A stretch of DNA of 64,000 bases from Pseudoramibacter faecis. Its GTDB lineage: Bacteria > Bacillota > Clostridia > Eubacteriales > Eubacteriaceae. The notes beneath the pieces are model-generated. The model was given only the letters and a program-made list of their open reading frames with translations. It had not been told where the DNA came from and made no database searches. The stretch covers positions 29,959 through 93,958 of the forward strand of contig NZ_JAYFFI010000007.1 in NCBI RefSeq assembly GCF_036289405.1, written 5' to 3'. The stretch's first letter is position 1; each line of letters begins with the position of its first letter. Below, one piece after another: positions 7,602 to 15,442 of this stretch. Both the position numbers and the translations under genes were made by a program.

Positions 7602-8479
7602 CGGTAGCGCCTCCTGATTCTGAATCTGGCAAGGCCGCCCCGGGGGCCGAAGACCAAAGAGATCAGCGCCATCAGGCTCATCACCACGATGATCACGGGT
7701 CCGGTGGACATGCCATTGCATATCGTCGATATATAAGTGCCGACAAGCGAAGATGTTCCGCCCGAAAAGGCGGCAATGATCATCACGCGGTCGAAGCGAC
7801 TGCTCCACTGCAGGGCGATGATGGCCGGGATGACAAGCAGCGAGGCAATCAAGATTGCGCCGATCAGTTTTAATCCCGTGGCGATCACGCTCAGGGTCAT
7901 CAGCACGGTTATCCCCGAGATAATTCCGGAAGGCAGGCCAATGACGGCGGCATATTCGCGGTCAAAAATAGAAACCTTTATTTCCTTATAAAACAGGAGC
8001 AATAGCAGCAAGATTCCCAGCGCAACGGCGAAGATGACTTTGATATCGCCGCGCATGATGAATGCGGCCTGCCCGAAAATATAGTTTTGAAGCCCTGCCT
8101 GGGAAGCCCGGCCATAACGGGAATTTCCCTGGATATAGCTTTTGAGAACCATGCCCATGCCAAAAAAGGCGGAAAGCACGACGGCCAGAATCGCATCGAG
8201 ATCAAGCTTGGAATGTGTGTTCAGCAATTGAATAAGCAAGTATGCGACGGCGCCGGTAAAAAGAGCGCCCAGGAGCAGCACGGCGGGACTGCGCTGCAAT
8301 GCCAGCATAAAAGCAAAAACCACACCGGGAAAGGTGGCATGGCCGATGGCATCCCCGATCAGAGATTCGCCCCTGAGAACATTGATGCAACCAACGGCAC
8401 CAGCGGCCGCCGCGAGCAGAGAGGTTCCCAGGGCTACGACGATAAAGGCATAACTGGTTAAAACATTAACGTTGAGCAT
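7598..8479 (-). CDS. Metal ABC transporter permease
   Basis: The 293-residue ABC-3 family permease is hydrophobic throughout, with about eight membrane segments. It has the conserved ESLIGDAIGHATFPGVV region near residue 40 and GLKLIGAILIASLLVIPA near 195. It has the normal length for the family and lacks the soluble tail of its partner, with which it should form a heterodimeric channel. GGGAGG precedes the ATG. Its 5' end overlaps the ATPase gene by 14 bases and its 3' end overlaps the next permease by 4. Confidence 0.92.
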   Translation of the reverse strand: MLNVNVLTSYAFIVVALGTSLLAAAAGAVGCINVLRGESLIGDAIGHATFPGVVFAFMLALQRSPAVLLLGALFTGAVAYLLIQLLNTHSKLDLDAILAVVLSAFFGMGMVLKSYIQGNSRYGRASQAGLQNYIFGQAAFIMRGDIKVIFAVALGILLLLLLFYKEIKVSIFDREYAAVIGLPSGIISGITVLMTLSVIATGLKLIGAILIASLLVIPAIIALQWSSRFDRVMIIAAFSGGTSSLVGTYISTICNGMSTGPVIIVVMSLMALISLVFGPRGGLARFRIRRRYR

Positions 8480-9197
8480 AGGATCCTCCCACCATCATCG
8501 CCCGCTCGAGGTTGGCCGGCGTCAAGACATCGCTCACGGGCCCCTGGGCGATGACGTTTCGGTTAAGAATGACGACGTGGTCAAAATAATCCGCCAGGGT
8601 GTTTAAATCATGATGAACGACAATGGCGGTGCGTCCTTCCTTTTGCAGGGTTTTAATGAAATCAATGATGATACCCTCGGTTTTTTTGTCGACGCCGGCC
8701 AGGGGTTCATCCATTAAATAAATGCCGGCATCCTGGGCGATGGCCCGGGCGATAAACACCCGCTGCCGCTGGCCGCCGCTGAGCTGCGCAATCTGTCGAT
8801 GCTGAAGATCCGTAAGGCCCATTATTTCAATGGCTTGGGAGGCGGCCTGTCGGTCCCGGCGGCCGGGCCTTCGGATCCAGCCGACGCGGTTGTAGCGCCC
8901 CATCAAAACGACGTCCAAAACATTGGTGGGGAAATGCCAGTTGACTGTGCCTGTCTGCGGGATATAGGCGATTTTTTTCAATGCTTTTTTGATTGGCAGG
9001 CCGTCGATTAACACCTTGCCCGATAAAGGGCGCTGAAGTCCCAGAATACCCCTGAGCAAGGTGGACTTTCCGGCGCCGTTAGGCCCGATGATGGCCGTTC
9101 GCGATCCGGCCGGAATCTGGATGTCCACATCCCAGAGAACCGGCGCATCGTGATAGGCCATGGTCATATCCTCAATGGTGACGATACTGTTGTTCAT
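8466..9197 (-). CDS. Metal ABC transporter ATP-binding protein
   Basis: This 243-residue ATPase powers the metal importer. Walker A GPNGAGKST is at about 38-46, the signature LSGGQRQRVFIARA around 143 and Walker B IYLMDEPLAG around 165; the switch histidine is in VVHHDLNTL. The ATG at 9197 is preferred because AAAGGA lies 6 bases before it; an in-frame ATG at 9212 overlaps that site. ZnuC, MntB/MntA and TroB belong to this family and sequence alone does not fix the metal. Confidence 0.93.
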   Translation of the reverse strand: MNNSIVTIEDMTMAYHDAPVLWDVDIQIPAGSRTAIIGPNGAGKSTLLRGILGLQRPLSGKVLIDGLPIKKALKKIAYIPQTGTVNWHFPTNVLDVVLMGRYNRVGWIRRPGRRDRQAASQAIEIMGLTDLQHRQIAQLSGGQRQRVFIARAIAQDAGIYLMDEPLAGVDKKTEGIIIDFIKTLQKEGRTAIVVHHDLNTLADYFDHVVILNRNVIAQGPVSDVLTPANLERAMMVGGSYAQR

Positions 9198-9231
9198 CGC
9201 ATTTCCTTTCAAAGCTGTTCGAAACTGCCGG

Positions 9232-10176
9232 TTATTTCAGGTAGCGGACTATTAAATCTACATTGTGGCGGTACATGCTCACATAAGTATCGCCCGCCTG
9301 TCCCCTGGGTGCCAGAGAATCGGAGAAGAGTTGTTCGCCCTCAGACTTGACCACTTTCACATTAAAGCCTTTGGCCCGGCAGGCTTCTCTGAGCTTTTCC
9401 ATCCGGGCAGGATCGGTGGTGGACTCGGCAAAGATGGCTTTGATGCGGTGGGCAACGATAAAATCGGCGGTGTCCTCAATGTCTTTGTTGGCTACTTCGC
9501 TGTCTGTGCTGACGCCCTGGGGCGCGCGAACGAGAATGGCGTAGCGTCTCGAGAAATAATTAAAAGCATCGTGCGGCGTGATAAGATAACGTTGTGATTT
9601 TGGAATTTGTGCGAGTTTCGATTTATTTTCCCTATCGAGGGCCGTTAACGTTTTGAGATAAGCATCCCGATTTTTTTCGATTTGTGCCTTCTTTTCGGGC
9701 ATGGTTTTAATCAAGGCGCTGGCGGCGTTTGAAGTCGCTTCTTTATAAAGATCGATGTCGAACCAGAAATGGGGATCCTGAACGCGCTTCCCTCCTTCTT
9801 CCATGCTGCCGATTTTTTCGAGGTTAAAGGTTTTGCTCACGGCATAGCCTTTTCCTTTGAGCGCATCCTGCATTTTTCCCTCAAAGTGAAGCCCGTGGTA
9901 AAGAACTAAGTCCGCGCTTTGAATTTTCCGAAGGTCCTCCGATTTGGCGACATACAGATGCGGATCTTCTCCGGCGGGAATAATAAGTTTGAGGTGGACA
10001 TTCTCACCAGCGAGATGCTTAACCATATCGTACAAAAAGGAGGTCGTGACAGTAACCGTCTTTTTCGACCTTTTCGACCGATACTCGTTGCGTTGATGAT
10101 TTTTTTCGGATATTCCGCAGGCGGCGACAGCTAAGAGAGTGATGCTGATCGCACAGATCGCTAATAACTTTTTCAT
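9232..10176 (-). CDS. Metal-binding lipoprotein of the ABC transporter (TroA/ZnuA/MntA family)
   Basis: The 314-residue protein starts with a lipoprotein signal peptide, MKKLLAICAISITLLAVAAC, with the lipidated cysteine near 20. The family's metal ligands can be read in order: H in GEDPHLY, H in DPHFWFD, H in TPHDAF and D in ESTTDPARM. Three histidines plus an aspartate match TroA-like proteins better than the Glu-containing manganese lipoproteins such as PsaA. The ATG with GGAGG 6 bases upstream is chosen; an in-frame TTG lies 12 bases earlier. It is the first gene of the four-gene operon. Zinc and manganese both remain possible. Confidence 0.92.
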   Translation of the reverse strand: MKKLLAICAISITLLAVAACGISEKNHQRNEYRSKRSKKTVTVTTSFLYDMVKHLAGENVHLKLIIPAGEDPHLYVAKSEDLRKIQSADLVLYHGLHFEGKMQDALKGKGYAVSKTFNLEKIGSMEEGGKRVQDPHFWFDIDLYKEATSNAASALIKTMPEKKAQIEKNRDAYLKTLTALDRENKSKLAQIPKSQRYLITPHDAFNYFSRRYAILVRAPQGVSTDSEVANKDIEDTADFIVAHRIKAIFAESTTDPARMEKLREACRAKGFNVKVVKSEGEQLFSDSLAPRGQAGDTYVSMYRHNVDLIVRYLK

Positions 10177-10201
10177 GAAAACCTCCAATAAAAAACATTA
10201 A

Positions 10202-10217
10202 GTTAGAAATGCCTAAC
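10202..10217. promoter_or_regulatory. DtxR/MntR-like operator at the transporter promoter
   Basis: GTTAG, six bases, then CTAAC makes an inverted repeat in a context (TTAGGCATTTCTAACTTAA on the minus strand) that resembles DtxR/TroR/MntR boxes. It lies just downstream of the -10 box of the transporter promoter, where a repressor would block transcription. The regulator gene is not in the window. Confidence 0.6.
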
Positions 10218-10226
10218 ATCATTCTG

Positions 10227-10255
10227 ATTGTACGATAGGGTTATCAAATTGTCAA
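10227..10255 (-). promoter_or_regulatory. Promoter of the metal transporter operon
   Basis: On the minus strand TTGACA and TACAAT are separated by exactly 17 bases, about 50 bases before the start codon of the binding-protein gene. The candidate operator lies between it and the gene. Confidence 0.85.
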
Positions 10256-10354
10256 CCAGCAAATCAAAAACGTCCTAAAAAACGACAGAGGTTAAAACGC
10301 ACAGCCGGATCGAACGGATTTTAAATGCTTTCTTAAATGGCAAAAAAGAACTTG

Positions 10355-10363
10355 TGCTATAAT
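10355..10363 (+). promoter_or_regulatory. Extended -10 promoter of the zinc-ribbon/TPR gene
   Basis: TGCTATAAT is an extended -10 element. No good -35 hexamer is seen, which is usual for extended -10 promoters. It lies 33 bases before the start codon at 10396. Confidence 0.6.
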
Positions 10364-10395
10364 AAAATAAATTAAAACAAGAATGGAGAGAAAAA

Positions 10396-11919
10396 ATGTT
10401 CTGCAGACATTGTGGAAAACCGATCATTGCAACGGATCGTTTTTGTAAGCATTGCGGCAGTCCCAACGCATTATTTCATTCCGACGAATTGGCGCCGTCT
10501 GATCTAGATCGCGATCAGGGAAAGGCACTCGATCTGTCGGAAGTTGAGGCGGTTGTGCGTCCGGCATCCAGGGAAGGAAACACAGCAGTCGGGAAGCGTC
10601 GCTGGCGAAAAAGGATGAGCGCACGGCAGGTGTCGGGGGCCCGACCCGGCGACGAGGAAGCAAAGCCTGAGCAAAAGATTGTGCCGCCGGTTAAAAAGAA
10701 AAAGCCGAATCTAAAGGCTATTGCTGTGGTGGCGGTGTTGATTTTGGTGGCAGCTGCGGCTGGCGGTTTGTTTTTATGGCTGCAAAACAACCAATACACA
10801 CATGCGATGCGTGCCGGTGACAGTTATCTAGATGCGGCCAAATACAAAAACGCGAGAGCAAGCTATGCCCAGGCGTCTCGGATCAAAGCGCGCAAGCCCG
10901 ACGGTTATGAAGGACAGGCTGCGGCAGATATTGGTCTGGGTCAATATCCGAATGCGAAAAAACAACTTAACGCGGCGGCTAAACGCGAAAGCACCACTTA
11001 TGGCAAGGCGCTGTGGGCGGCTCTTTACACTCGGACGAACAGCAAACGGGCGGCTGTGGCTAAACTCAATCAGGTGGCAAAAGCCGATGACATCAACCGG
11101 CGTGCCGGTGTGACAGCCGGAGACGTGGCCAGACGTCTGGGGAAATACAACACGGGGATCAAGATTGTCAATAAGGCTTTGAAAAACGTGACATCTAAGA
11201 AAGATAAAAAATATTTGTATGATACCTTGATCGATCTTTATGTGACGGCCAATAAGAGTAATGACGCCATCAGCGATTTGCTGAATCGGGCCGCAAAAGC
11301 CACCGGCGATACGAGCTATATTGACCGCCGGGAAACGCTGCTGGTGGGCAAGCCGGTCTTTAAAGACGCGTCCGGCACTTTTAACGCCGGATTTAAGCTG
11401 GGTATCAAAGCCGGAAAATCCGGAGAGACCATTTATTACACGACCAATGGGGATGCACCAACCAAGGCATCCACGCGCTATACCGGGGCCATTGTGCTGC
11501 CGCCGGAAAATACGACGGTGATCCGCGCGGTGGAATACAATAGCAGCGGCCGCAAAAGCCGGACGGTTAAAGGTGTTTATACCATTCGGGCTCTGTCCGC
11601 GCCGAAGGCCCAGACCTGGAAGGATGTGGAAGATGTGAACGGGATGGACGCCAAGAGCTTTAGCTGGAACAAAGTTTCCGGCGCAACGGGCTACGACACA
11701 AGCATCACCCTGCTGCAGCCGGGCACATCAAAGGTGATTCAGGGCGAAAACCGGGAGGCCGACAGCACTGCGGTGACCGTCACAACGAGTGATGCCGGTT
11801 ATATGCTTAAAGGAAAGGTGCGGGCCTACATCGAAATTGACGGCACGCGATATTATTCGGCGTGGAGCAACGAAGTCAGCGTCGACAACGGTTATGAGGC
11901 GACGCTCAGTCATCCGTAA
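10396..11919 (+). CDS. Zinc-ribbon, single-pass membrane protein with TPR-like and chitobiase C-terminal-like domains
   Basis: The 507-residue protein starts with a double zinc ribbon half-site pattern: CRHC near 3-6 and CKHC near 18-21. A basic, disordered stretch follows, then one membrane segment at about 107-130 (IAVVAVLILVAAAAGGLFLW). The outer part has TPR-like helices (AGDSYLDAAKYKNARASYAQ and similar) to about 310, then a domain like the chitobiase/beta-hexosaminidase C-terminal family (ETIYYTTNGDAPT, VIRAVEYNSSGRKS) at about 318-395, and a final fibronectin-like beta region. The zinc ribbon should be cytoplasmic and the rest outside. Such proteins are common in Clostridia; the function is unknown. 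GGAGAG precedes the ATG. Confidence 0.8.
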   Translation: MFCRHCGKPIIATDRFCKHCGSPNALFHSDELAPSDLDRDQGKALDLSEVEAVVRPASREGNTAVGKRRWRKRMSARQVSGARPGDEEAKPEQKIVPPVKKKKPNLKAIAVVAVLILVAAAAGGLFLWLQNNQYTHAMRAGDSYLDAAKYKNARASYAQASRIKARKPDGYEGQAAADIGLGQYPNAKKQLNAAAKRESTTYGKALWAALYTRTNSKRAAVAKLNQVAKADDINRRAGVTAGDVARRLGKYNTGIKIVNKALKNVTSKKDKKYLYDTLIDLYVTANKSNDAISDLLNRAAKATGDTSYIDRRETLLVGKPVFKDASGTFNAGFKLGIKAGKSGETIYYTTNGDAPTKASTRYTGAIVLPPENTTVIRAVEYNSSGRKSRTVKGVYTIRALSAPKAQTWKDVEDVNGMDAKSFSWNKVSGATGYDTSITLLQPGTSKVIQGENREADSTAVTVTTSDAGYMLKGKVRAYIEIDGTRYYSAWSNEVSVDNGYEATLSHP

Positions 11920-11954
11920 AAGGCGGGCATTGCAAGCGATTGAAGGAGAATACC

Positions 11955-12716
11955 ATGTTTACGGAAACCTATGACGCGACGGCCCGCGCAGCCGCGGGGA
12001 AAGTCCAATTTTTAAAAAGGAATCCGCTGGGTTATTGGATGATGGCGATGATGGCGGGCATCTATATCGGGATCGGGGTGCTGCTGAGTTTTACCATCGG
12101 CGGCCAGCTGGCCGGCGCATCCTATACAAAAACGGTGATGGGCCTTGCTTTCGGGGCGGCACTGAGTTTGGTGGTCATTGCCGGTGCAGAACTTTTCACC
12201 GGGAATAACCTTGTGATGTCCGCAGGGCTTTTGCAGAAAAAAGTGACCTTGGCGGAAGTGATTCGCCTTTGGGTTATCTGCTGGGCGGGAAATCTGGCCG
12301 GCTCCTTTCTGTTGGCGCTCATTTATCGAGCAACCGGCCTGGGAACCGGCGCCGTGGCGGCCTTTATGGCGAACGGGGCGTTGGCAAAAATGAGCGCCGG
12401 CTTTGTGCCGCTTTTGATGCGGGGCATTTTGTGTAATATGTTGGTCTGCCTGGCCGTGTGGTGCGGCACAAAATGTCAGTCGGAGTCCGGCAAGCTCATC
12501 ATGATTTTCTGGTGCCTGCTCGCCTTTATCACCACCGGCTTTGAACATAGTGTTGCAAATATGACCTTGCTGAGCGTCGCGATGTTCAGTCCGGCCGGTG
12601 CGGCGGTTACCTGGTCCGGCTATTGGTTCAATCTGGGTGTGGTGACGCTGGGGAATATGATCGGCGGCATCGTTTTGGTGGCCATTCCCTATTTTTTGGC
12701 GTCCCGGAAAAAATAA
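11955..12716 (+). CDS. Formate/nitrite transporter family channel
   Basis: This 253-residue membrane protein belongs to the FNT family of pentameric anion channels (FocA, NirC, the hydrosulfide channel). Six hydrophobic segments are visible, with the conserved GAELFTGNN near 78-86 and GFEHSVANM near 195-203. These loops bracket the pore. The ATG at 11955 has AAGGAG 8 bases upstream; an in-frame TTG at 11940 overlaps that site. Formate export would suit a mixed-acid or acetogenic anaerobe, but nitrite or hydrosulfide cannot be excluded. It follows the zinc-ribbon gene by 35 bases and ends at a strong terminator. Confidence 0.88.
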   Translation: MFTETYDATARAAAGKVQFLKRNPLGYWMMAMMAGIYIGIGVLLSFTIGGQLAGASYTKTVMGLAFGAALSLVVIAGAELFTGNNLVMSAGLLQKKVTLAEVIRLWVICWAGNLAGSFLLALIYRATGLGTGAVAAFMANGALAKMSAGFVPLLMRGILCNMLVCLAVWCGTKCQSESGKLIMIFWCLLAFITTGFEHSVANMTLLSVAMFSPAGAAVTWSGYWFNLGVVTLGNMIGGIVLVAIPYFLASRKK

Positions 12717-12726
12717 AAAACAGTGG

Positions 12727-12744
12727 ATATTTCCTGGGAAATAT
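12727..12744. repeat. Perfect 18-base palindrome downstream of the FNT gene
   Basis: ATATTTCC, TG, GGAAATAT forms an exact inverted repeat just after the FNT stop codon. It could be an extra hairpin before the terminator or a protein site; nothing more can be said. Confidence 0.5.
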
Positions 12745-12753
12745 GGATAACAG

Positions 12754-12801
12754 GCATCAAAAAAGGCTGTGACAAAAGTCACAGTCTTTTTTTGATGCCG
12801 A
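12754..12801. terminator. Bidirectional terminator between convergent genes
   Basis: GGCATCAAAAAAGGCTGTGAC, a four-base loop AAAA and the matching GTCACAG, TCTTTTTTT, GATGCC form a long hairpin with A and T tracts on both sides. It sits between the convergent FNT and lipoprotein genes and can serve both. Confidence 0.9.
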
Positions 12802-12831
12802 TGCTTGGAAGTGGAACGAACGGTTACCTGT

Positions 12832-13458
12832 TTACTTGAAATTGTTGATGACGCTCTGGAAAACGCCGAGCATTGTATCGAGCATTTTATCGTTTGGATC
12901 TTTGATTTTCCATTCGTCTTTGACCTTTTCCATTTTGATCGTGACGGTTTTACTGGCGAAGTTTTTATCCTTGGCCGCTTGGTCAATATCGGTTTTCAGG
13001 ATGTCGACGGTCTTTGCCATCATGGCATTTTCGTCGGTGGCAATCGTGGGATTCGCTGCCGCGTAGATCACAAAGTTCTTGTACCATTTGGGAACGACCT
13101 TGTTCATATCCACATTGGTTATCTTGACGCGGAGAGTCACGTTGTTGTCGTTGACTTTCTTGGATGAGAGAATTTTGTAGTCGAAATGGGCAAACAAGCT
13201 CTTGACAATTTGCCGGGCGGCCTTTTTTGAGCCGAAAATTTTATCGGCATCGCCGTAAAAATCCTTTTTGCCGTTGTGTTTGCTAAGGGTCTTTGCATCT
13301 GCCGATTTCAGGGTGAAAAAGGTTTTTTCCAAAGAGGCCTTGGCCTCCGATTCGGGATCGGGCCCGCAACCAGTCAGAGAGAAGACCAAGACCAGGGCGA
13401 GCAGCAGTCCGGCCAGGACACGCCAGGTTATTTGGGCGGTTGTTTTCTTTTGCATCAT
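12832..13458 (-). CDS. Putative lipoprotein of unknown function
   Basis: The 208-residue protein has a signal peptide with lipobox LTGC, lipidated cysteine near 31. The mature part is lysine-rich and of mixed alpha/beta character, with ATVTIKMEKVKDEWKI-like text near the C terminus typical of small secreted DUF4878/DUF5105-type lipoproteins. I do not recognise a specific family with certainty. GGAAGG lies 7 bases before the first of two tandem ATG codons. It is transcribed alone, divergently from the HTH regulator. Confidence 0.75.
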   Translation of the reverse strand: MMQKKTTAQITWRVLAGLLLALVLVFSLTGCGPDPESEAKASLEKTFFTLKSADAKTLSKHNGKKDFYGDADKIFGSKKAARQIVKSLFAHFDYKILSSKKVNDNNVTLRVKITNVDMNKVVPKWYKNFVIYAAANPTIATDENAMMAKTVDILKTDIDQAAKDKNFASKTVTIKMEKVKDEWKIKDPNDKMLDTMLGVFQSVINNFK

Positions 13459-13566
13459 GATGAATCCTTCCTTTCTTAATTCCTAAATTTGGATTTCTTG
13501 AACGACGGAACGCGGACATTTGTGAGAGACCGCAAATCGGAGATGCGATCCTGTTTATTCTATATG

Positions 13567-13572
13567 TATAAT
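13567..13572 (+). promoter_or_regulatory. Likely -10 box of the HTH regulator gene
   Basis: TATAAT lies about 100 bases before the HTH start codon. No good -35 hexamer is seen 17 bases upstream (TGCGAT). The inverted repeat at 13593-13629 would fall within the first 50 bases of the transcript. Confidence 0.45.
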
Positions 13573-13592
13573 GAAAACGTGAAAAAGAAAGA

Positions 13593-13629
13593 TGTGCCAA
13601 AGGACTGTCAATGACAAACCTTTGGCACA
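13593..13629 (+). repeat. 11-bp inverted repeat in the leader of the HTH gene
   Basis: TGTGCCAAAGG is followed 15 bases later by its exact reverse complement CCTTTGGCACA. No T tract follows, so it is not a terminator. It may be an autoregulatory operator or an RNA hairpin in the leader of the helix-turn-helix gene. Confidence 0.65.
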
Positions 13630-13669
13630 GAAGGCAGCACCGGGGAATCAACTGTGGAAAGGATACGTC

Positions 13670-14458
13670 ATGTTCAGTGAGAGACTCAATCAACTCATGG
13701 CCGTTCTCGGGACGAATAACTCCGAATTGGCGAGATACGCGGGATTTGACCACACCAATATCAGCCGAATGCGCAGCGGTGCCAGGGTGCCGAAAGCTAC
13801 GAGTGCCAGTTTGTCTAAATTGGTGCAGGGGATCGGTCAATTGGCCAGAGATCGGGGGAAGTGGGCGCGGTTGGTTTCCGTAACAGATCAGGACGAGGCG
13901 GCAGATTTCGAACAGGGTCTTGCGGATTGGCCGCTTGAAGGGGAAGAAACCTCCCGGAATCAGGTGCCATCGACCGGAACGGCAGGCCCCTTTTATCGTT
14001 TCGGCGAAGAGTTGGATGCCGTTATGGGGCTGGTGGGGATGGCCAATGTGAAGCTAAGCCAGAAGCTGAATGTGGATGCCTCGCTGATCAGCTGGTTTCG
14101 CTCCGGAGCGCGTTCGCCAAAATCCAATCCGGCACTGGCGATCCGGCTGTGTGATCTGCTTTACGACCGGGTAACGGCCATGGGCCGGCAAGCCGCCTTA
14201 GCTCGGCTGATGGGAGTGGGAGCGTCGGAGGCGGACGAGGGCCATTTTTTCTGCTGGCTTTGTGATTTTGACGCCTTTGAAGCGGATTGGGCGGCGGCAG
14301 CCGGCCGGCTATTAACGGCCTTTGATGCGGATTTTTCCGAAGCCGGCGAGGGACAAATGCCGCCGCTGGATGCAGTGACAGCACCTGATTCAGCCGGTGC
14401 TCAGCCGGCATTTATATCGGGGCGGCTGGGCTTCGAACGGCGGTTCTTCGCATTTTGA
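13670..14458 (+). CDS. Two-HTH transcriptional regulator, N-terminal remnant of a broken gene
   Basis: From the ATG at 13670 (AAAGGA upstream) the frame encodes 262 residues with two helix-turn-helix segments of the Cro/XRE type. They are MFSERLNQLMAVLGTNN with HTNISRMRSGARVPK near 1-45, and a second near 120-165 with SQKLNVDASLISWFRSGARSPK. The frame reads GRLGFERRFFAF and stops. A one-base insertion just before the stop would continue it into coding sequence that goes on to 15358. The intact family member would therefore be about 560 residues. The HTH part may still be made; whether it works is unknown. Confidence 0.7.
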   Translation: MFSERLNQLMAVLGTNNSELARYAGFDHTNISRMRSGARVPKATSASLSKLVQGIGQLARDRGKWARLVSVTDQDEAADFEQGLADWPLEGEETSRNQVPSTGTAGPFYRFGEELDAVMGLVGMANVKLSQKLNVDASLISWFRSGARSPKSNPALAIRLCDLLYDRVTAMGRQAALARLMGVGASEADEGHFFCWLCDFDAFEADWAAAAGRLLTAFDADFSEAGEGQMPPLDAVTAPDSAGAQPAFISGRLGFERRFFAF

Positions 14459-15358
14459 GGACGGCCCTTTGCCGAAATGCCAAAATGCTTTGGCCGTATT
14501 CCGATCAGCCCGATGGATTGGCTGGTGTCGGATTCGGCCTTCCACGCAAAATGGGCCGCGTTGATGTGGCCTGTGTTAAAAGGGGCATGCGCATCCGAAT
14601 GATCCACAGCATCGACCGGGGCTCGGCGAGATGCGGCCCGCCATTCGCAGCTGGCTGCCCCTTTATATGTCCGGGATGATGGAGCCTTTTTCCACACCTT
14701 CTTTTTATGTCCGGGCGTTGCCGCAGTTACGGCTTGCCATGTGGCAGGCTGCGAGGGACGGGTCTCTATCATTACCACGAGGCGGTGTCAAGCCTCGTAT
14801 CCGTCGAACGGGCCTATTGCGGGCTGTTCGCCCAAGCGAAACCATTAATGTGTATCGGCGAGACGGCGGCGTCTCCGATGCCGAAAGCGGGGTGACGGTG
14901 ATCCAAAGCGGGCCGTCGCTGGCGACCATGCCGGAGGATTTGCCCGCAAGCTTTGGCTCGGAAACTCTGATGGCAGCGTGGCGAAAGCAGCAAAAACATT
15001 ATGCGCATTGGCTTCAGGAAGGCTATGTCTGTGAGTACTGGCCCCGGGCGTCCGACGCGGCGGTTGCGGCCGGACAGATACGGGGGGGGGCGGCGCCGAG
15101 CGAATTGATAGTTTATACGCCGTCACAATACGAGGCGCATCTGCGTCATCTGAAAGCATTGCCCAAGGCCCACGCCAACTATTATTTGTATATCCTGCCG
15201 GCGTTGCCCCTTCGCCGGTGAAACTGGTGATCGGCTCGGACACGACGCTGGTAATGCATCAGTCGCCGCCATTGGTGACCTTTCAACTCGATCATCCGGC
15301 GTGCCGGGCGTTTCAGGCCTATGCCTATCAGATGGAAGCACAGGCGCAGCTCTTTTGA
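14443..15358 (+). pseudogene. Multiply frameshifted C-terminal part of the HTH regulator
   Basis: Coherent protein text continues downstream in alternating frames: RTALCRNAK (frame 1, from about 14447), DWLVSDSAFHAKWAALMWPVLK (frame 2, about 14513-14578), RGMRIRMIHSIDRG (frame 1), MRPAIRSWLPLYMSGMMEPF (frame 3), HTFFLCPGVAAVTACHVAGC (frame 2), LYHYHEAVSSLVSVERAYC (frame 1), then VTVIQSGPSLATMPEDL through LKALPKAHANYYLYILP (frame 3) and finally VAPSPVKLVIGSDTTLVMHQ to EAQAQLF and a TGA at 15356-15358 (frame 2). That is at least eight frame changes, several beside short homopolymers. Neighbouring genes are intact, so decay is more likely than general sequencing noise. Confidence 0.8.
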
Positions 15359-15390
15359 AGTTGAAAAGGGGGAAATAAAATTGCATAAAT

Positions 15391-15428
15391 AAAAATCCCA
15401 TGCGACAGTTACGGCGCATGGGATTTTT
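15391..15428. terminator. Bidirectional terminator
   Basis: AAAAATCCCATGCG and CGCATGGGATTTTTG form a 14-bp stem around a 10-base loop. It separates the broken regulator from the convergent UPF0182 gene and can act in both directions. Confidence 0.9.
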
Positions 15429-15442
15429 GTGTTGCGGTGTGT

